A DNA stretch of 15,488 bases from Paenarthrobacter nitroguajacolicus JCM 14115. GTDB taxonomy: Bacteria > Actinomycetota > Actinomycetes > Actinomycetales > Micrococcaceae. A program made the position numbers and the translations under genes. Shown one piece after another: positions 1 through 8,346 of this stretch (positions within the stretch are counted from its first letter, which is position 1; every line of letters starts with the position of its first letter). The notes below the pieces were generated by a model. That model was given only the letters and a program-made list of their open reading frames with translations, ran no database searches and was not told where the DNA came from. The stretch covers positions 1 to 15,488 of the forward strand of contig BBFS01000111.1 in assembly GCA_001313365.1 (NCBI GenBank), in the 5' to 3' direction.

Positions 1-489
1 AGCGAGCTTGTTCCCCCCCACCGCAGCGAACGTTTCATACGTGCCCTGCAGGATGCCCTGCGTGCCGATGTAAATCCAGGACCCGGCCGTCATCTGCCCA
101 TACATCATCAGGCCCTCGGCCTCGAGACGGCGGAACTCAGGCCACGTCGCCCAATCCCCCACCAAGTTCGAGTTCGCCAACAACACCCGCGGAGCCCACT
201 CATGAGTACGGAACACACCCACCGGCTTGCCCGACTGCACCAGGAGCGTCTCGTCCTTCTCCATCGTCTCCAACGTCCGGGTAATCGCATCAAACGCAGC
301 CCACGAACGGACAGCACGACCCGTGCCGCCATAAACCACCAGATCATCCGGACGCTCAGCAACCTCCGGATCCAGGTTATTCATCAACATGCGCAACGGC
401 GCCTCGGTCTGCCACGACTTGGCAGTAAGCTCAGTACCCCCGCGCGGCCTTAACCGGACGGGCACCAGTAGTGAAATCGGCGGGTGCAT
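1..489 (-). CDS. hutU: Urocanate hydratase (urocanase), N-terminal part, runs off the left edge
   Basis: Second enzyme of histidine degradation: it hydrates urocanate to imidazolone propionate using tightly bound NAD+, in the cytoplasm. The visible ~163 residues contain family hallmarks: [20 protein letters not shown] near the N-terminus, [19 protein letters not shown], and [16 protein letters not shown] near the edge, which is the glycine-rich NAD-binding region. The start ATG at 489 has an AAGGAG ribosome site 5 bases upstream. Read literally, the first ~18 codons are out of frame. Restoring one base at the G3 of 482-484 and removing one from the C5 at 437-441 gives [21 protein letters not shown], the expected N-terminus. 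The two changes cancel, so the gene is probably intact and the errors are in the sequence. A C7 at 13-19 may add one Gly (AVGGNKL). The C-terminal two thirds lie outside the window. Confidence 0.93.
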   Translation of the reverse strand, partial: MHPPISLLVPVRLRPRGGTELTAKSWQTEAPLRMLMNNLDPEVAERPDDLVVYGGTGRAVRSWAAFDAITRTLETMEKDETLLVQSGKPVGVFRTHEWAPRVLLANSNLVGDWATWPEFRRLEAEGLMMYGQMTAGSWIYIGTQGILQGTYETFAAVGGNKLA

Positions 490-587
490 GGTGACTCCTT
501 CGTCTGTGGGAAGTATGTGGTGGAAAGATCTTCTGCTTCTACTAAAGCCCCTTTATCCTGCGGCCGGAACGCTTTTTGAGTGGTGCT

Positions 588-603
588 GTCCGGGATTACA
601 GAC
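588..603. promoter_or_regulatory. Weak half-matching copy of the IclR-type operator candidate
   Basis: The sequence gtccgg-gatt-acagac shares its left half-site and spacing with the two GTCCGG-N4-CCG(G/T)AC sites near iclR at 1935-1950 and 2002-2017. The right half matches poorly. It lies between the divergent hutU and SRPBCC genes, where an IclR regulator of histidine use would be expected to bind. The match is weak and could be chance. The rest of the 490-653 gap shows only the hutU ribosome site and a C7 run at 612-618. Confidence 0.2.
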
Positions 604-653
604 CCGCTCAACCCCCCCTCGCATTCGCGCGACAAAAAGAGCATGCTGGACCC

Positions 654-1089
654 ATGGGAACGCACCGGGTTACCACGTTCGTCGCCGCGCCGCCCGAGCG
701 CGTCTTCGCAGCATGGACGGATCTTGACCGGTTCCCGGAATGGATCGGCGGAGTAACCCGCGTGACGGACCGCGTGGGCTCCACCGACCAGGCCGGCAGC
801 CGCTACACGGTCTGGTTCGGGCGGATGGCCAGCCCTACCGAAATCCATGAGGTCGAGCGCTTGGCACATCCGCACCCGCTTCGGCAATGCCATCCTGAAG
901 GGCGAGTCAGATGTGCGGTTTGCCAGCGAGGGACAGGGCACGCGCATCCATCAGGAGTTCGTGACGCGGGGGTTTATCGCCGGAATCTTCGGGCGGCTGT
1001 TCGCCATGGGCTCCTACCGCGGCAGCTTCCGGGGCGAGCTGGAGACTTTCCGAAAACTCGTCGAGCGCGATGTCTTGGGGCCGGGTTAG
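654..1089 (+). CDS. SRPBCC-superfamily (polyketide cyclase/dehydrase-like) protein
   Basis: A small hydrophobic-ligand-binding fold protein of about 144 residues; the ligand cannot be told from sequence. The N-terminus THRVTTFVAAPPERVFAAWT and the following DLDRFPEWIGGVTRV are the usual SRPBCC beginning (strand, then APPERVF helix, then the PEW segment). The C-terminal half (HIRTRFGNAILKGESDVRF to ELETFRKLVERDVLG) is in the next frame. Removing one T at 861-862 joins the two halves as EVERWHIRTRFG, giving a full-length domain, so one inserted base is likely. Start ATG 654 is chosen because the domain begins there; the ribosome site is weak. The stop overlaps the stop of the convergent iclR gene by four bases. 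A housekeeping stress or aromatase role is possible but not shown. Confidence 0.75.
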
Positions 1090-1892
1090 CCTGCGGGGCG
1101 GCCGTGGATCCGCACCGATAGTTCGTCTGCCGCTTTACGGATGCGGGCAGCCAGGACCGGCCATTGCTCAGCCGGCACTTTGTCCTCCAGGAACGTGACG
1201 GCGACTGCCGCCGTCGGCCATCCCACATGGTCCGTCACAGCGGCCGCGATGGAACCGAAACCCGGCGTGATTTCGCCGTTTTCCGTGGCGTAGCCGCGTT
1301 GCCGAACCTGATCCAGATGGGATGACAACGCGGAGTACTTCATGATGGGAAACTCGACTTCGTGCCGCGAGGTGAAGGCCGCGGCATTCGGATACAGCGC
1401 CCGAACTTGCGATTTTGGTAGCGCGGCAAGGATCGCGCGGCCCGAGGCAGTGAGGTGGCTGGGCAGGCGGACGCCGACGTCGGTCACCAGGCTCGGGCGG
1501 TTCTTGGCGCGTTCCTCCACGATGTAGAGAACGTCGCGCCCGTGGAGCACCGCCAAGTGCGCGCTCTCACCGATGACGTCCACCAGCGAGGCGAGCATCG
1601 GCCGTCCGAGCCGCGATAACGGCTCCTGCCGCGAGTACGCCGAGCTGAGCTCGAATGCGCTGATGCCAAGCCCGTAACGCTGTTCCTCGTGCAGGTGGAG
1701 GACAAAGCCGTTCGCCTCCATCACGCCGAGCAGGTGGTACACACTGGATCGCGGCAGGCCGAGCGCTGTTGCAATGTTCGACGCCGCCATGGGACCACGG
1801 CGCGAGGCCAACAGCTTGAGGATGCGCAGCGTATTTTCGGCGGCCGGGACTTTGGACGTGGCTTTGCCTGATGCGGTTGGCGTGCTTGTCAT
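1086..1892 (-). CDS. IclR-family transcriptional regulator
   Basis: A 268-residue DNA-binding regulator of normal IclR length. Residues ~15-75 form the winged HTH ([19 protein letters not shown], then [27 protein letters not shown]). Residues ~95-265 form the effector-binding domain, with [15 protein letters not shown] and [16 protein letters not shown], which are usual ligand-pocket segments. Start ATG 1892 follows GAGGAA by four bases; an upstream ATG at 1976 lacks one. It reads cleanly in one frame and holds no G/C run of 5 or more. It is divergent from the permease at 2168 and lies between that permease and hutU, so it probably controls histidine or related amino-acid uptake and breakdown. 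That assignment is inference from position. Its 3' end overlaps the SRPBCC gene by four bases. Confidence 0.92.
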   Translation of the reverse strand: MTSTPTASGKATSKVPAAENTLRILKLLASRRGPMAASNIATALGLPRSSVYHLLGVMEANGFVLHLHEEQRYGLGISAFELSSAYSRQEPLSRLGRPMLASLVDVIGESAHLAVLHGRDVLYIVEERAKNRPSLVTDVGVRLPSHLTASGRAILAALPKSQVRALYPNAAAFTSRHEVEFPIMKYSALSSHLDQVRQRGYATENGEITPGFGSIAAAVTDHVGWPTAAVAVTFLEDKVPAEQWPVLAARIRKAADELSVRIHGRPAG

Positions 1893-1934
1893 GGTTCCTC
1901 GCTGCTCGGATTTCGGGATCGTCGAACCGTTGCT

Positions 1935-1950
1935 GTCCGGTATCCCGTAC
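1935..1950. promoter_or_regulatory. Operator candidate 1 for IclR (GTCCGG-N4-CCGTAC)
   Basis: An imperfect palindrome, gtccgg-tatc-ccgtac, 43 bases upstream of the iclR start. It matches the perfect site at 2002-2017 in 11 of the 12 half-site bases and in spacing. Its place just upstream of iclR fits autoregulation. Assignment to IclR rests on position and on the site being present twice. Confidence 0.45.
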
Positions 1951-2001
1951 TCTAGCGTGCACCCTTCGCAGGCCAATCACCAGCACGGACCGGTCAACAG
2001 C

Positions 2002-2017
2002 GTCCGGAATACCGGAC
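2002..2017. promoter_or_regulatory. Operator candidate 2 for IclR (perfect GTCCGG-AATA-CCGGAC palindrome)
   Basis: A perfect inverted repeat with 6-base arms and a 4-base spacer in the iclR/permease divergent gap, centred 67 bases from the similar site at 1935-1950. Two copies of one motif between a regulator and a divergent transporter is the usual arrangement for a local operator pair. Confidence 0.5.
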
Positions 2018-2167
2018 ACTCCCCGAGCCATGCTCCCGGTGAGTGGCTGCCGTTGGCCCACTGTCTGCGATCAAAGACACCAAAGCCTCGTGAGTCCGAT
2101 CACAAGGCGCCCAAAAGTGATCTGCTGGATAGCGATCCCCCCCTCCCAAAGACGAGAAGGTTTTACT

Positions 2168-3613
2168 ATGCAACAAACCAAGCTGGCTGCGGAGAGCTCT
2201 GTCCTCCAGGCCGCAGGTACGGCGCTCAGCCGAGGCCTCAACGTCCGTCACATACGCTTCATGGCGCTCGGCTCTGCGATCGGCACCGGCCTCTTCTACG
2301 GCTCCGCCTCCGCCATCCAGAAAGCCGGTCCTGCCGTCCTGCTGGCATATATCATCGGCGGTGCGGCCGTGTTCATGGTGATGCGCGCCCTCGGTGAGAT
2401 GGCCGTCCGACACCCTGTTTCCGGCTCGTTCGGCCAGTACGCAAGCAAGTATCTGGGCCCGTTCGCCGGGTTCGTGACCGGGTGGACGTACGTGTTCGAG
2501 ATGGCCATCGTGGCCATAGCCGACGTCACCGCCTTCAGTATCTACATGGGCTTCTGGTTCCCCCAGGTGGACAGATGGATCTGGGTACTCGCGATCATCC
2601 TGTTCCTGGGCGCCATGAACCTGCTCAGCGTGAAAGTGTTTGGCGAACTTGAGTTCTGGTTCTCGCTCATCAAGGTGGTGGCGATCATCGCCATGATCGT
2701 GGGCGGCGCAGCGATCGTCGTGTTCGGCTTCCAAACGGGCGACGGCGGTGGCGTGGCACCGGGGCTTGGGAACCTTGTGAATCACGGTGGTTTGTTCCCG
2801 AACGGTTTCGAGGGGGGGCTCCTGGCCGCGTTCGCCGTCGTGATGTTTGCCTTTGGCGGGATCGAAACGATCGGTATCACGGCGGGCGAAGCCACAAACC
2901 CCCCCAAGAAGGTCATCCCGCAGGCAGTTAATACTGTGCCCGTCCGCGTTTTGTTGTTCTACGTACTGACTCTGGGCGTGCTGATGAGCATTTTCCCCTG
3001 GAACGAAATCGGAAGCAGCGGCAGTCCGTTCGTGCAGATCTTTGATGGCCTGGGCATTCCTGCCGCCCCTCACATTCTCAACGCCGTGGTCATCACAGCC
3101 GCTCTCTCGGCGATCAACAGCGACATTTTCGGGGGGGCCGGACGCATCCTCTTCGGACTCGCCCAGCAGGGACACGCACCCAAGAGCTTCAGCAAGGTCT
3201 CCCGACACGGCGTTCCGTGGATGACCGTGGTGATGATGGGCGGCATCCTGCTGGTGGGCGTCGTGCTGAATGCGGTCATTCCGGAGGACGTGTTCGTGCT
3301 CATCGCCTCCATCGCCACCTTCGCCACGGTGTGGGTCTGGGTGATGATCCTTGCTTCGCACGTGGCCATGAAGCGGGAGATCAAGCGCAAGGGCCTGCCG
3401 GCGTCGGAATTCGGTTCTCCGCTGTGGCCCGTCGCATCCATCCTGACCATGGCGTTCATGGCAATGGTGATCGTGATCCTGGGCGTTTTCGAGGACACTC
3501 GGGTTGCGCTGTACGTTGGCGGCACCTGGCTGGTGCTGCTCTTCGTGGCCTACAAGCTGTGGGTTCGCGGCGGTGGCCTGCGCCGGGCAGAGCTGGTGGA
3601 CGAGACAGCCTGA
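2168..3613 (+). CDS. APC-superfamily amino-acid permease (AAT family, histidine-type candidate)
   Basis: A 481-residue proton-coupled amino-acid importer with about 12 hydrophobic segments. The N-terminal cytoplasmic part ends in [22 protein letters not shown], the AAT-family substrate-binding start of TM1. [14 protein letters not shown] in TM6 and [10 protein letters not shown] after TM8 are also family hallmarks, close to E. coli CycA/AroP/ProY. Start ATG 2168 has AGAAGG 7 bases upstream; the open frame extends back to 1871 without family similarity. Next to an IclR regulator and near hutU, it may carry histidine, but substrate cannot be read from sequence. It is in one frame throughout, yet has three G7/C7 runs (2812-2818, 2899-2905, 3131-3137). 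Each of these adds one Gly or Pro relative to the family: [15 protein letters not shown] and DIFGGAGR. Confidence 0.92.
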   Translation: MQQTKLAAESSVLQAAGTALSRGLNVRHIRFMALGSAIGTGLFYGSASAIQKAGPAVLLAYIIGGAAVFMVMRALGEMAVRHPVSGSFGQYASKYLGPFAGFVTGWTYVFEMAIVAIADVTAFSIYMGFWFPQVDRWIWVLAIILFLGAMNLLSVKVFGELEFWFSLIKVVAIIAMIVGGAAIVVFGFQTGDGGGVAPGLGNLVNHGGLFPNGFEGGLLAAFAVVMFAFGGIETIGITAGEATNPPKKVIPQAVNTVPVRVLLFYVLTLGVLMSIFPWNEIGSSGSPFVQIFDGLGIPAAPHILNAVVITAALSAINSDIFGGAGRILFGLAQQGHAPKSFSKVSRHGVPWMTVVMMGGILLVGVVLNAVIPEDVFVLIASIATFATVWVWVMILASHVAMKREIKRKGLPASEFGSPLWPVASILTMAFMAMVIVILGVFEDTRVALYVGGTWLVLLFVAYKLWVRGGGLRRAELVDETA

Positions 3614-3622
3614 TTTCCCGCG

Positions 3623-3680
3623 CCGAAACTACAGTTAATGCCAATGTTCACGCCGAACATTGGCATTAACTGTCAGCTCG
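3623..3680. repeat. Hairpin repeat, copy 1 (intergenic, likely bidirectional terminator)
   Basis: A perfect 19-bp stem (3631-3649 with 3655-3673; left arm acagttaatgccaatgttc) closes a 5-base loop, acgcc. The 58-base unit occurs again at 5047-5104 with one mismatch, and a diverged copy lies at 8347-8407. It sits between the 3' ends of the convergent permease and quinone-reductase genes, so a terminator role is natural. There is no U-tract. Confidence 0.9.
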
Positions 3681-3694
3681 TGAGGAGGCTCGGC

Positions 3695-4557
3695 TCAGAT
3701 GGCAGCAGCAGCGGAGCGCACGGCCTCGGACAAGGCAGTTGCCGGGCGCCCGATTAGTTTCCTGAGATCACCGGTGGTCACCAAAAGGTCGCCGCGGCCA
3801 ATGCCAGATCGGTATCGGCCAGGATCTGCGCGAAAGCTTCCGGTACCCCCTGCGCCAGTCAGGAGATTGGCGTATTGGTCTACCGGAAGGTCGCGGTATT
3901 CGATGGACTTGCCTGATGCGGCGCTAATTTCGGCGGCCAGCTCGTCCAAGGTAAATGCCTCGTCCCCGCCCAACTCGTAGATCTTGCCGGCCTGGTGCTC
4001 CGCAACCAGAACTGCGGCCGCAGCTTGCGCATAGTCTGCGCGGGAGGCACCGCTAACCTTGCCGTTTCCGGCACTGCCCGCAAGCGCTCCCTGCGCCAGC
4101 GTTCCCGGCAACTGGTCAGTGTAGTTCTCGATGTACCAGCTGTTGCGAAGGAGGGCGAAGGGGACGCCGGATTCTTTGAGGATGGATTCCGTGGCCTGGT
4201 GCTCTGTGGCCAGCTTCATGCGGGTGGTGTCTGCGTTGGCAATGCTGGTATAGGCGAGAAGCTCGACACCCTCGGCCTTTGCCGCCTCGATAACCGTGCG
4301 GTGCTGCTCTACCCGCTGGCCGACGGCGCTTCCCGAAATGAGAAGGACCTTGGTGGCACCCTTAAGCGCCTGGGCGACCGACGCAACGTCGTCGTAGTCC
4401 ATTGCAACGGCGCGAACGCCGCGAGCAACGAAATTGGACAGCTTTTCGATGGAGCGCCCGGTGGCGACGATGCTGTCAGCGGGCACATTGCGTTCAAGGA
4501 GGGCCTCTATGACGTGACGGCCAGCTGGCCTGTTGCTCCGGTAATGACGATGCTCAT
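3695..4557 (-). CDS. qorB: NAD(P)H:quinone oxidoreductase, QorB/YtfG type (NmrA-like SDR)
   Basis: An atypical short-chain dehydrogenase that reduces quinones with NAD(P)H and protects against quinone stress; cytoplasmic. Close to E. coli QorB throughout: N-terminal SIVITGATGQLGRHVIEALL (dinucleotide-binding GATGQLG), ISGSAVGQRVEQHRTVIEAA, YTSIANADT, LLRNSWYIENY, GNGKVSGASRADYA. Corrected length is 287 residues; E. coli QorB is 286. Start ATG 4557 has AAAGGAA upstream. Three single-base breaks are inferred: CC at 4521-4522 should be CCC (otherwise the frame stops after 15 codons); C5 at 3846-3850 should be C4; GG at 3796-3797 should be GGG. The last two cancel and garble ~18 residues, which after repair read VPEAFAQILADTDLALARGD. 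It is divergent from its HxlR regulator, as in E. coli ytfG/ytfH. Confidence 0.88.
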
Positions 4558-4654
4558 GACGGGTTCCTTTCAAGGAAGTTAATGGGTCGGTCACCGATCA
4601 CAACCAGCGCTTCCGCAGATAACTTCCCGAAAGAGAGTACGCACTTTAAGGTAA

Positions 4655-4678
4655 GGTACTGACATGAAAGTAAGTACC
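4655..4678. promoter_or_regulatory. Inverted repeat over the HxlR start codon (GGTACT-N12-AGTACC)
   Basis: Arms ggtact (4655-4660) and agtacc (4673-4678) flank the ATG at 4664. A further gtac lies upstream at 4637-4640. HxlR-family proteins often bind TACT/AGTA half-sites next to their own gene, so this is a candidate self-operator. An AAGG ribosome site at 4653-4656 overlaps the left arm, so binding would also cover translation initiation signals. Confidence 0.45.
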
Positions 4679-5032
4679 CTCCCGGCCACCGTCGCCGACG
4701 GCGTCTTCCCTGCCGGCTGCCCCCAGCCGAACAGTACTGGACCACATCACCAGCAAATGGGGGGGAGTGCTGATCCTGCTTTCGCTTTCCGAAGGCGATC
4801 AGCGATGGAGCGAATTGCGACGACGCGCTGAGGGCGTCAGCGAAAAAATGCTGGCCCAAACCCTGAAAACGCTCGAACGGGACGGTTGGTACGCCGCGAC
4901 GCACAACCCGTCATCCCGCCGCGCGTGGACTACAGCCTGACTGAACGCGGCCGCGAGCTCACGGCACTGCTTATACCTTTGGTGACCTGGGCCTTCGATA
5001 ATGCCGAGGCAATCATCGGCGGCCAAAGTTAG
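4664..5032 (+). CDS. HxlR/DUF24-family redox-type regulator (YtfH/QorR-like)
   Basis: A winged-HTH regulator, about 121 residues after repair. The repaired sequence matches E. coli YtfH: CPSRTVLDHITSKWGVLILL, then SELRRRAEGVSEKMLAQTL (recognition helix) and PPRVDYSLTERG (wing). The N-terminal Cys at ~19 (GCPSR) corresponds to the thiol switch studied in QorR, HypR and YodB. Three changes are needed: C5 at 4720-4724 should be C4; G7 at 4759-4765 should be G4 (extra Gly in KWGGV, frame-neutral); one base is missing near GG 4884-4885 (ERDGLVRRDAQP). It is divergent from qorB, so it very likely represses qorB until quinones oxidise or alkylate the Cys. That mechanism is taken from homologues and is not visible here. 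Confidence 0.88.
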
Positions 5033-5046
5033 CCCGGATCTCCGCA

Positions 5047-5104
5047 CCGAAACTACAGTTAATGCCAATGTTCACGCCGAACATTGGCATTAACTGTCAC
5101 CTCG
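5047..5104. repeat. Hairpin repeat, copy 2 (intergenic, likely bidirectional terminator)
   Basis: It is identical to 3623-3680 except for one base outside the stem (ctcg preceded by c instead of g). The 19-bp stem is 5055-5073 with 5079-5097. It lies between the stops of the convergent HxlR and 3-hydroxybutyrate dehydrogenase genes, the same kind of position as copy 1. Confidence 0.9.
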
Positions 5105-5105
5105 C

Positions 5106-5127
5106 GGGGGCGCGGGGGGCGGGGGGG
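5106..5127 (+). repeat. G-tract cluster G5-CGC-G6-C-G7
   Basis: Three long G tracts in 22 bases follow directly on hairpin copy 2 in the non-coding gap before the dehydrogenase stop. As written it could contribute to a G-quadruplex. Because G runs in this window look inflated, the true tract lengths are uncertain. Confidence 0.5.
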
Positions 5128-5139
5128 CGCAGGGTGGAA

Positions 5140-5895
5140 CTATCGCGCGGACCAGCCACCGTCCATGGTGTAGCTCGCGCCGGTGACCATGCCGGCGTCG
5201 TCGGAGGCCATCCACGCTGCCAGCGACGCGACTTCCTCCACCTCCACGAGCCGTTTCACAGCGGACTCCGTGAGCATCACCTTGGCCAGGACCTCGGCTT
5301 CGGGGGGGATGCCGTGGAGCCGGGCCTGATCGGCGATCTGCTTCTCCACCAAGGGCGTCCGCACGTAACCGGGGTTGATGCAATTGGACGTGACGCCATG
5401 CTCTCCACCCTCCAAGGCGGTGACCTTACTCAGCCCTTCAAGCCCATGTTTGGCGGACACGTAAGCGCTTTTGTAGGCGGAGGCGCGCAGGCCGTGGACG
5501 GACGAGATGTTGATGATCCGGCCGAATCCGTTGGCGTACATGTGCGGGAGGGCGGCCTGATGAGGAGGAAAGGCGCCTCCAGCATCAGGGCAAGGATCCG
5601 CCGGAACTCCGCAGGTTCGAACTCCTCGATCGGGGGCAACTTTCTGGATGCCGGCGTTGTTGACCAGGATGTCGCAGTCGAGGCTGAGGGCGGCCAGGGC
5701 GTCGACGTCCAGGAGATCCACCGTCCAGGCGGTGCCGCCCAACTCGTCGGCGAGGGCCGCAGCTCCGGAGGCATCGACGTCGGCCACTACTACTTTCGCC
5801 CCGCGGGCGGCGAGCGCCCGCGCGCAGGCTGCCCCGATTCCGCTAGCCCCCCCGCCGGTAACCAGTGCCTTGCGTCCGTTCAGGGAGTTATCCAT
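5140..5895 (-). CDS. bdhA: 3-Hydroxybutyrate dehydrogenase (classical SDR)
   Basis: It oxidises D-3-hydroxybutyrate to acetoacetate with NAD+, in the cytoplasm. SDR motifs: TGG(G)ASGIG cofactor loop near residue 15, DILVNNAGIQK, GRIINISSVHGL with catalytic Ser, and SAYVSAKHG with the Tyr-x3-Lys pair. The C-terminal CINPGYVRTPLVEKQI and TMDGGWSAR closely match known 3-HBDHs. Two breaks surround a garbled middle: G5 at 5632-5636 should be G4, and CC at 5556-5557 should be CCC. Repair gives KVAPIEEFEPAEFRRILALM followed by RAALPHMYANGFG. Two 7-base runs (5847-5853, 5302-5308) add a Gly and a Pro. It starts 4 bases after the MFS stop, so the two are one operon, which suggests uptake and oxidation of 3-hydroxybutyrate. 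Confidence 0.88.
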   Translation of the reverse strand: MDNSLNGRKALVTGGGASGIGAACARALAARGAKVVVADVDASGAAALADELGGTAWTVDLLDVDALAALSLDCDILVNNAGIQKVAPDRGVRTCGVPADPCPDAGGAFPPHQAALPHMYANGFGRIINISSVHGLRASAYKSAYVSAKHGLEGLSKVTALEGGEHGVTSNCINPGYVRTPLVEKQIADQARLHGIPPEAEVLAKVMLTESAVKRLVEVEEVASLAAWMASDDAGMVTGASYTMDGGWSAR

Positions 5896-5899
5896 GGAG

Positions 5900-7291
5900 C
5901 TAGCCTTTCGAAGTAGATGCAGTGGCCAGTCCGTGACGGATGGCGTCGGCCTGGTCCACTTCCTGCAGGGCGATGCCCTTGGTCTCCTTCAGCGAAACAA
6001 CTGCGACGACGGTGACGGCGCAAGCAACCACGAGGTAGATCGCTGTGGGAACCCAGGAGCCGGTGTCCTTGAGCCATTGTGTGGCCAACAGCGGCGCGAG
6101 CGAGCCGGCGAAAATCGACGTGACCTGCGAGCCGAGCGAAACACCGGAGTAGCGCATCCGGGTCGGGAATAGCTCGGACATGATGGCCGGCTGACCAGCG
6201 TACATGAACGCGTGCAAGCAGAGGCCGATGGTCACGGCGAGGACGATGATCACTGCGTTCCTGGTGTCGAACATGGGGAAGGCGAAGAACGGCCAGGTTG
6301 CGCCGGTGATCGCACCCACCAGATACACGGGCTTGCGTCCCCACGAGTCCACCAGGCGCCCGACCTGCGGGATGACCAGGAAGTGGATGACGTGGCGATC
6401 AGGAGTGCCAGGAGGAGCGATGAGGTGTCGTACTTGTGGACGCTCTTGAGGTACACGATCGCGAAGCTCACCACGAGGTAGTACATGATGTTCTCTGCGA
6501 AGCGGAGGCCCATGGCCTGGAGGATGCCCTTGGGGTACTTGCGGATGACTTCGCCGACGCCGTAGCTGATGGCCTTGGACTCTTCACCTGTGCCTTGGCT
6601 TCGAGGAAGATGGGGGGGGCTTCGGTTACGTGGGTGCGGATGTAGTAGCCGACAAACACGATCACTGCGGACAGCCAGAACGCTACGCGCCAGCCCCAAC
6701 CGAGGAAGGCTTCGCTGCTGAGCACTGTGGACATGGTGAACAGGACGGCGGTGGCCAGGAGGTTACCTACCGGCACTGCTGCTTGCGGCCACGAGGACCA
6801 GAACCCGCGGGATTTGTTGGGGGGGCTGTGCTCAGCTACCAGCAGCACAGCACCTCCCCATTCGCCGCCGAGCGCGAAGCCTGGATGAAGCGGAGCGCCA
6901 CCAGCATGGCCGGTGCCCAGTAGCCGATCTCCACGAAGCCCGGGAGGCAGCCCATCAGGAAGGTGGAAACACCCACGATTACGATGGTCAGCTGCAGGGT
7001 GGGCTTGCGTCCCAGCTTGTCGCCGATCTGGCCGAACACGATGCCGCCGAGCGGACGGGCCACGAAGCCAACCGCGTAGGTAATGAACGCCTGGATGATG
7101 CCGTCCAGTTCGTTGCCTGTGCTCGGGAAGAAGTACTTGCCGAAAACCAACGTGGCGGCCGTGGCGTACAGGAAGAACTCGTACCACTCCACCACGGTGC
7201 CCACCATCGACGCCGCGACGATCTTCTTGAGTCCGGAACCTTCGCCGGCGCCTTTCCCTGCTTTTGATGCGGAGCGCTGCTCTACGCTCAT
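5900..7291 (-). CDS. MFS transporter, metabolite:H+ symporter (MHS/ShiA-KgtP-like) family
   Basis: A 12-TM proton symporter for organic acids; given its operon partner, 3-hydroxybutyrate or a similar acid is a fair guess. Hallmarks: N-terminal [22 protein letters not shown] (MHS TM1), [22 protein letters not shown] (cytoplasmic loop 2-3), [18 protein letters not shown] (TM4), and [10 protein letters not shown] in the loop 8-9 repeat. Start ATG 7291 (MSVEQRS) has GAGGAG 6 bases upstream. Three missing bases split it into four frames: CC 6880-6881 (should be CCC), C 6585 (should be CC), GG 6394-6395 (should be GGG). Repair gives one continuous protein of about 463 codons. A G7 at 6819-6825 and a G8 at 6612-6619 add one Pro each (HSPPNKS, TEAPPIF). 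Divergent from the LysR gene at 7429. Confidence 0.88.
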
Positions 7292-7349
7292 ATCCATCTC
7301 CTCAGTGTCCTCTTTGACCCTTTTGAACGTGATGTGATCCACAACACGA

Positions 7350-7367
7350 AATACTCCACTGAGTATT
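7350..7367. promoter_or_regulatory. Palindrome AATACTC-CACT-GAGTATT, LysR operator candidate
   Basis: A perfect 7-bp-arm inverted repeat in the 137-bp gap between the divergent MFS and LysR genes. Its core ATAC-N8-GTAT is one base longer than the LysR-type T-N11-A consensus ATAC-N7-GTAT. Position between a LysR gene and its divergent target supports operator function. Confidence 0.5.
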
Positions 7368-7428
7368 GCTGCAGATTCTCCCGCGCTCAATGACCAAAGT
7401 GGCACCCTATGTGTGCAGAATTGCAGAT

Positions 7429-8329
7429 ATGAATCCCAACCCGGATGACCTCCTCATCTTCCTCGCCGTCTCACGTTCAGGAAAATTCACGACGGCGGCC
7501 CAACCTTGGGGCTCAACCACACTACGGTTTCGCGCAGGATAGCGGCGCTGGAGAAGGCGCTGGGCGGCAGGGTCCTCGCGCGTGCGGCCGGAGGTTGGGA
7601 AGTGACCGAGCTGGGTGCCGAAGCCGTACTTGTCGCTGAGCGGATTGAAGCTGCGGTGAGCGCGCTGGGACCAAGCGACCGCACCCCCCCGACCCCATCA
7701 CCGGCGTCGTACGCATGACCGCGACTGATGGCTTCAGCGCCTATATCGCCGCACCAGCAGTGGCCCGATTGCGACGCGAACATCCCGGACTCAGCGTTGA
7801 GATCGTGACCGTGACGCGAAGGGCGTTGCAACAACGCTCGGGGCTGGACATCGAAGTGGTGGTGGGGACGCCGCAGGTTCACCGGGCCGAGGCGGTCCAA
7901 CTGGGCGAGTACCGGCTGGGGATGTATGCCTCGCGCGCTTATCTGGCGGACAACGGAACGCCTTCCAGTATTGAGGAACTCACGCAGCACCAACTGGTCT
8001 ATTTTGTTGACTCCATGCTGCAAGTGGATGACCTGGACGCTCCCCCCCGCAGGCTTGTCCCGACCATGCGTGATGGCCTGAGTTCCACCAACGTTTTCGT
8101 GCATGTGGAAGCTACCCGGGCCGCGCCGGCGTGGGCTTCCTGCCGTGCTTCATGGCCGACCGGCACGCTGACCTGGTGCGGCTGCTGCCGTCAGACTTCG
8201 CCGAGCTGCTCCCCCTACTGGATGGTCCTCCGCCCGGACTCGATGCGCCGCCCTGCGGTAGCCGCCGTCGTGCAGGCTTTGCGGGAGGAGACGGAGCAGC
8301 GGCGGGAGGAGCTGCTCGGCGCTGAGTAA
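7429..8329 (+). CDS. LysR-family transcriptional regulator
   Basis: About 298 residues after repair. The N-terminal HTH reads [20 protein letters not shown] then [20 protein letters not shown]. The effector domain begins [23 protein letters not shown] and runs to [23 protein letters not shown]. The gene is broken into five frame segments: one base missing at ~7504-7505; a net shift around C7 7684-7690, possibly with a lost G at 7667-7669; one base missing at 8123; C5 at 8211-8215 should be C4 (LLPYWMVL). C7 at 8042-8048 is frame-neutral but adds a Pro (DAPPRR). Divergent from the MFS/bdhA operon, it probably activates it in response to its substrate; target assignment is by position. Confidence 0.87.
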
Positions 8330-8346
8330 CCCAAGGGTGATAGCGC

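Noticed and set aside
1994..3361. A 455-codon open frame on the minus strand opposite the permease
   Set aside because: Rich in His, Asp and Glu with no family pattern. The plus strand encodes a clear permease, and such mirror frames are common in high-GC DNA.
5062..5916. A 284-codon plus-strand frame opposite bdhA
   Set aside because: It starts inside the hairpin repeat and mirrors a well-recognised dehydrogenase; composition looks like a reverse-frame shadow.
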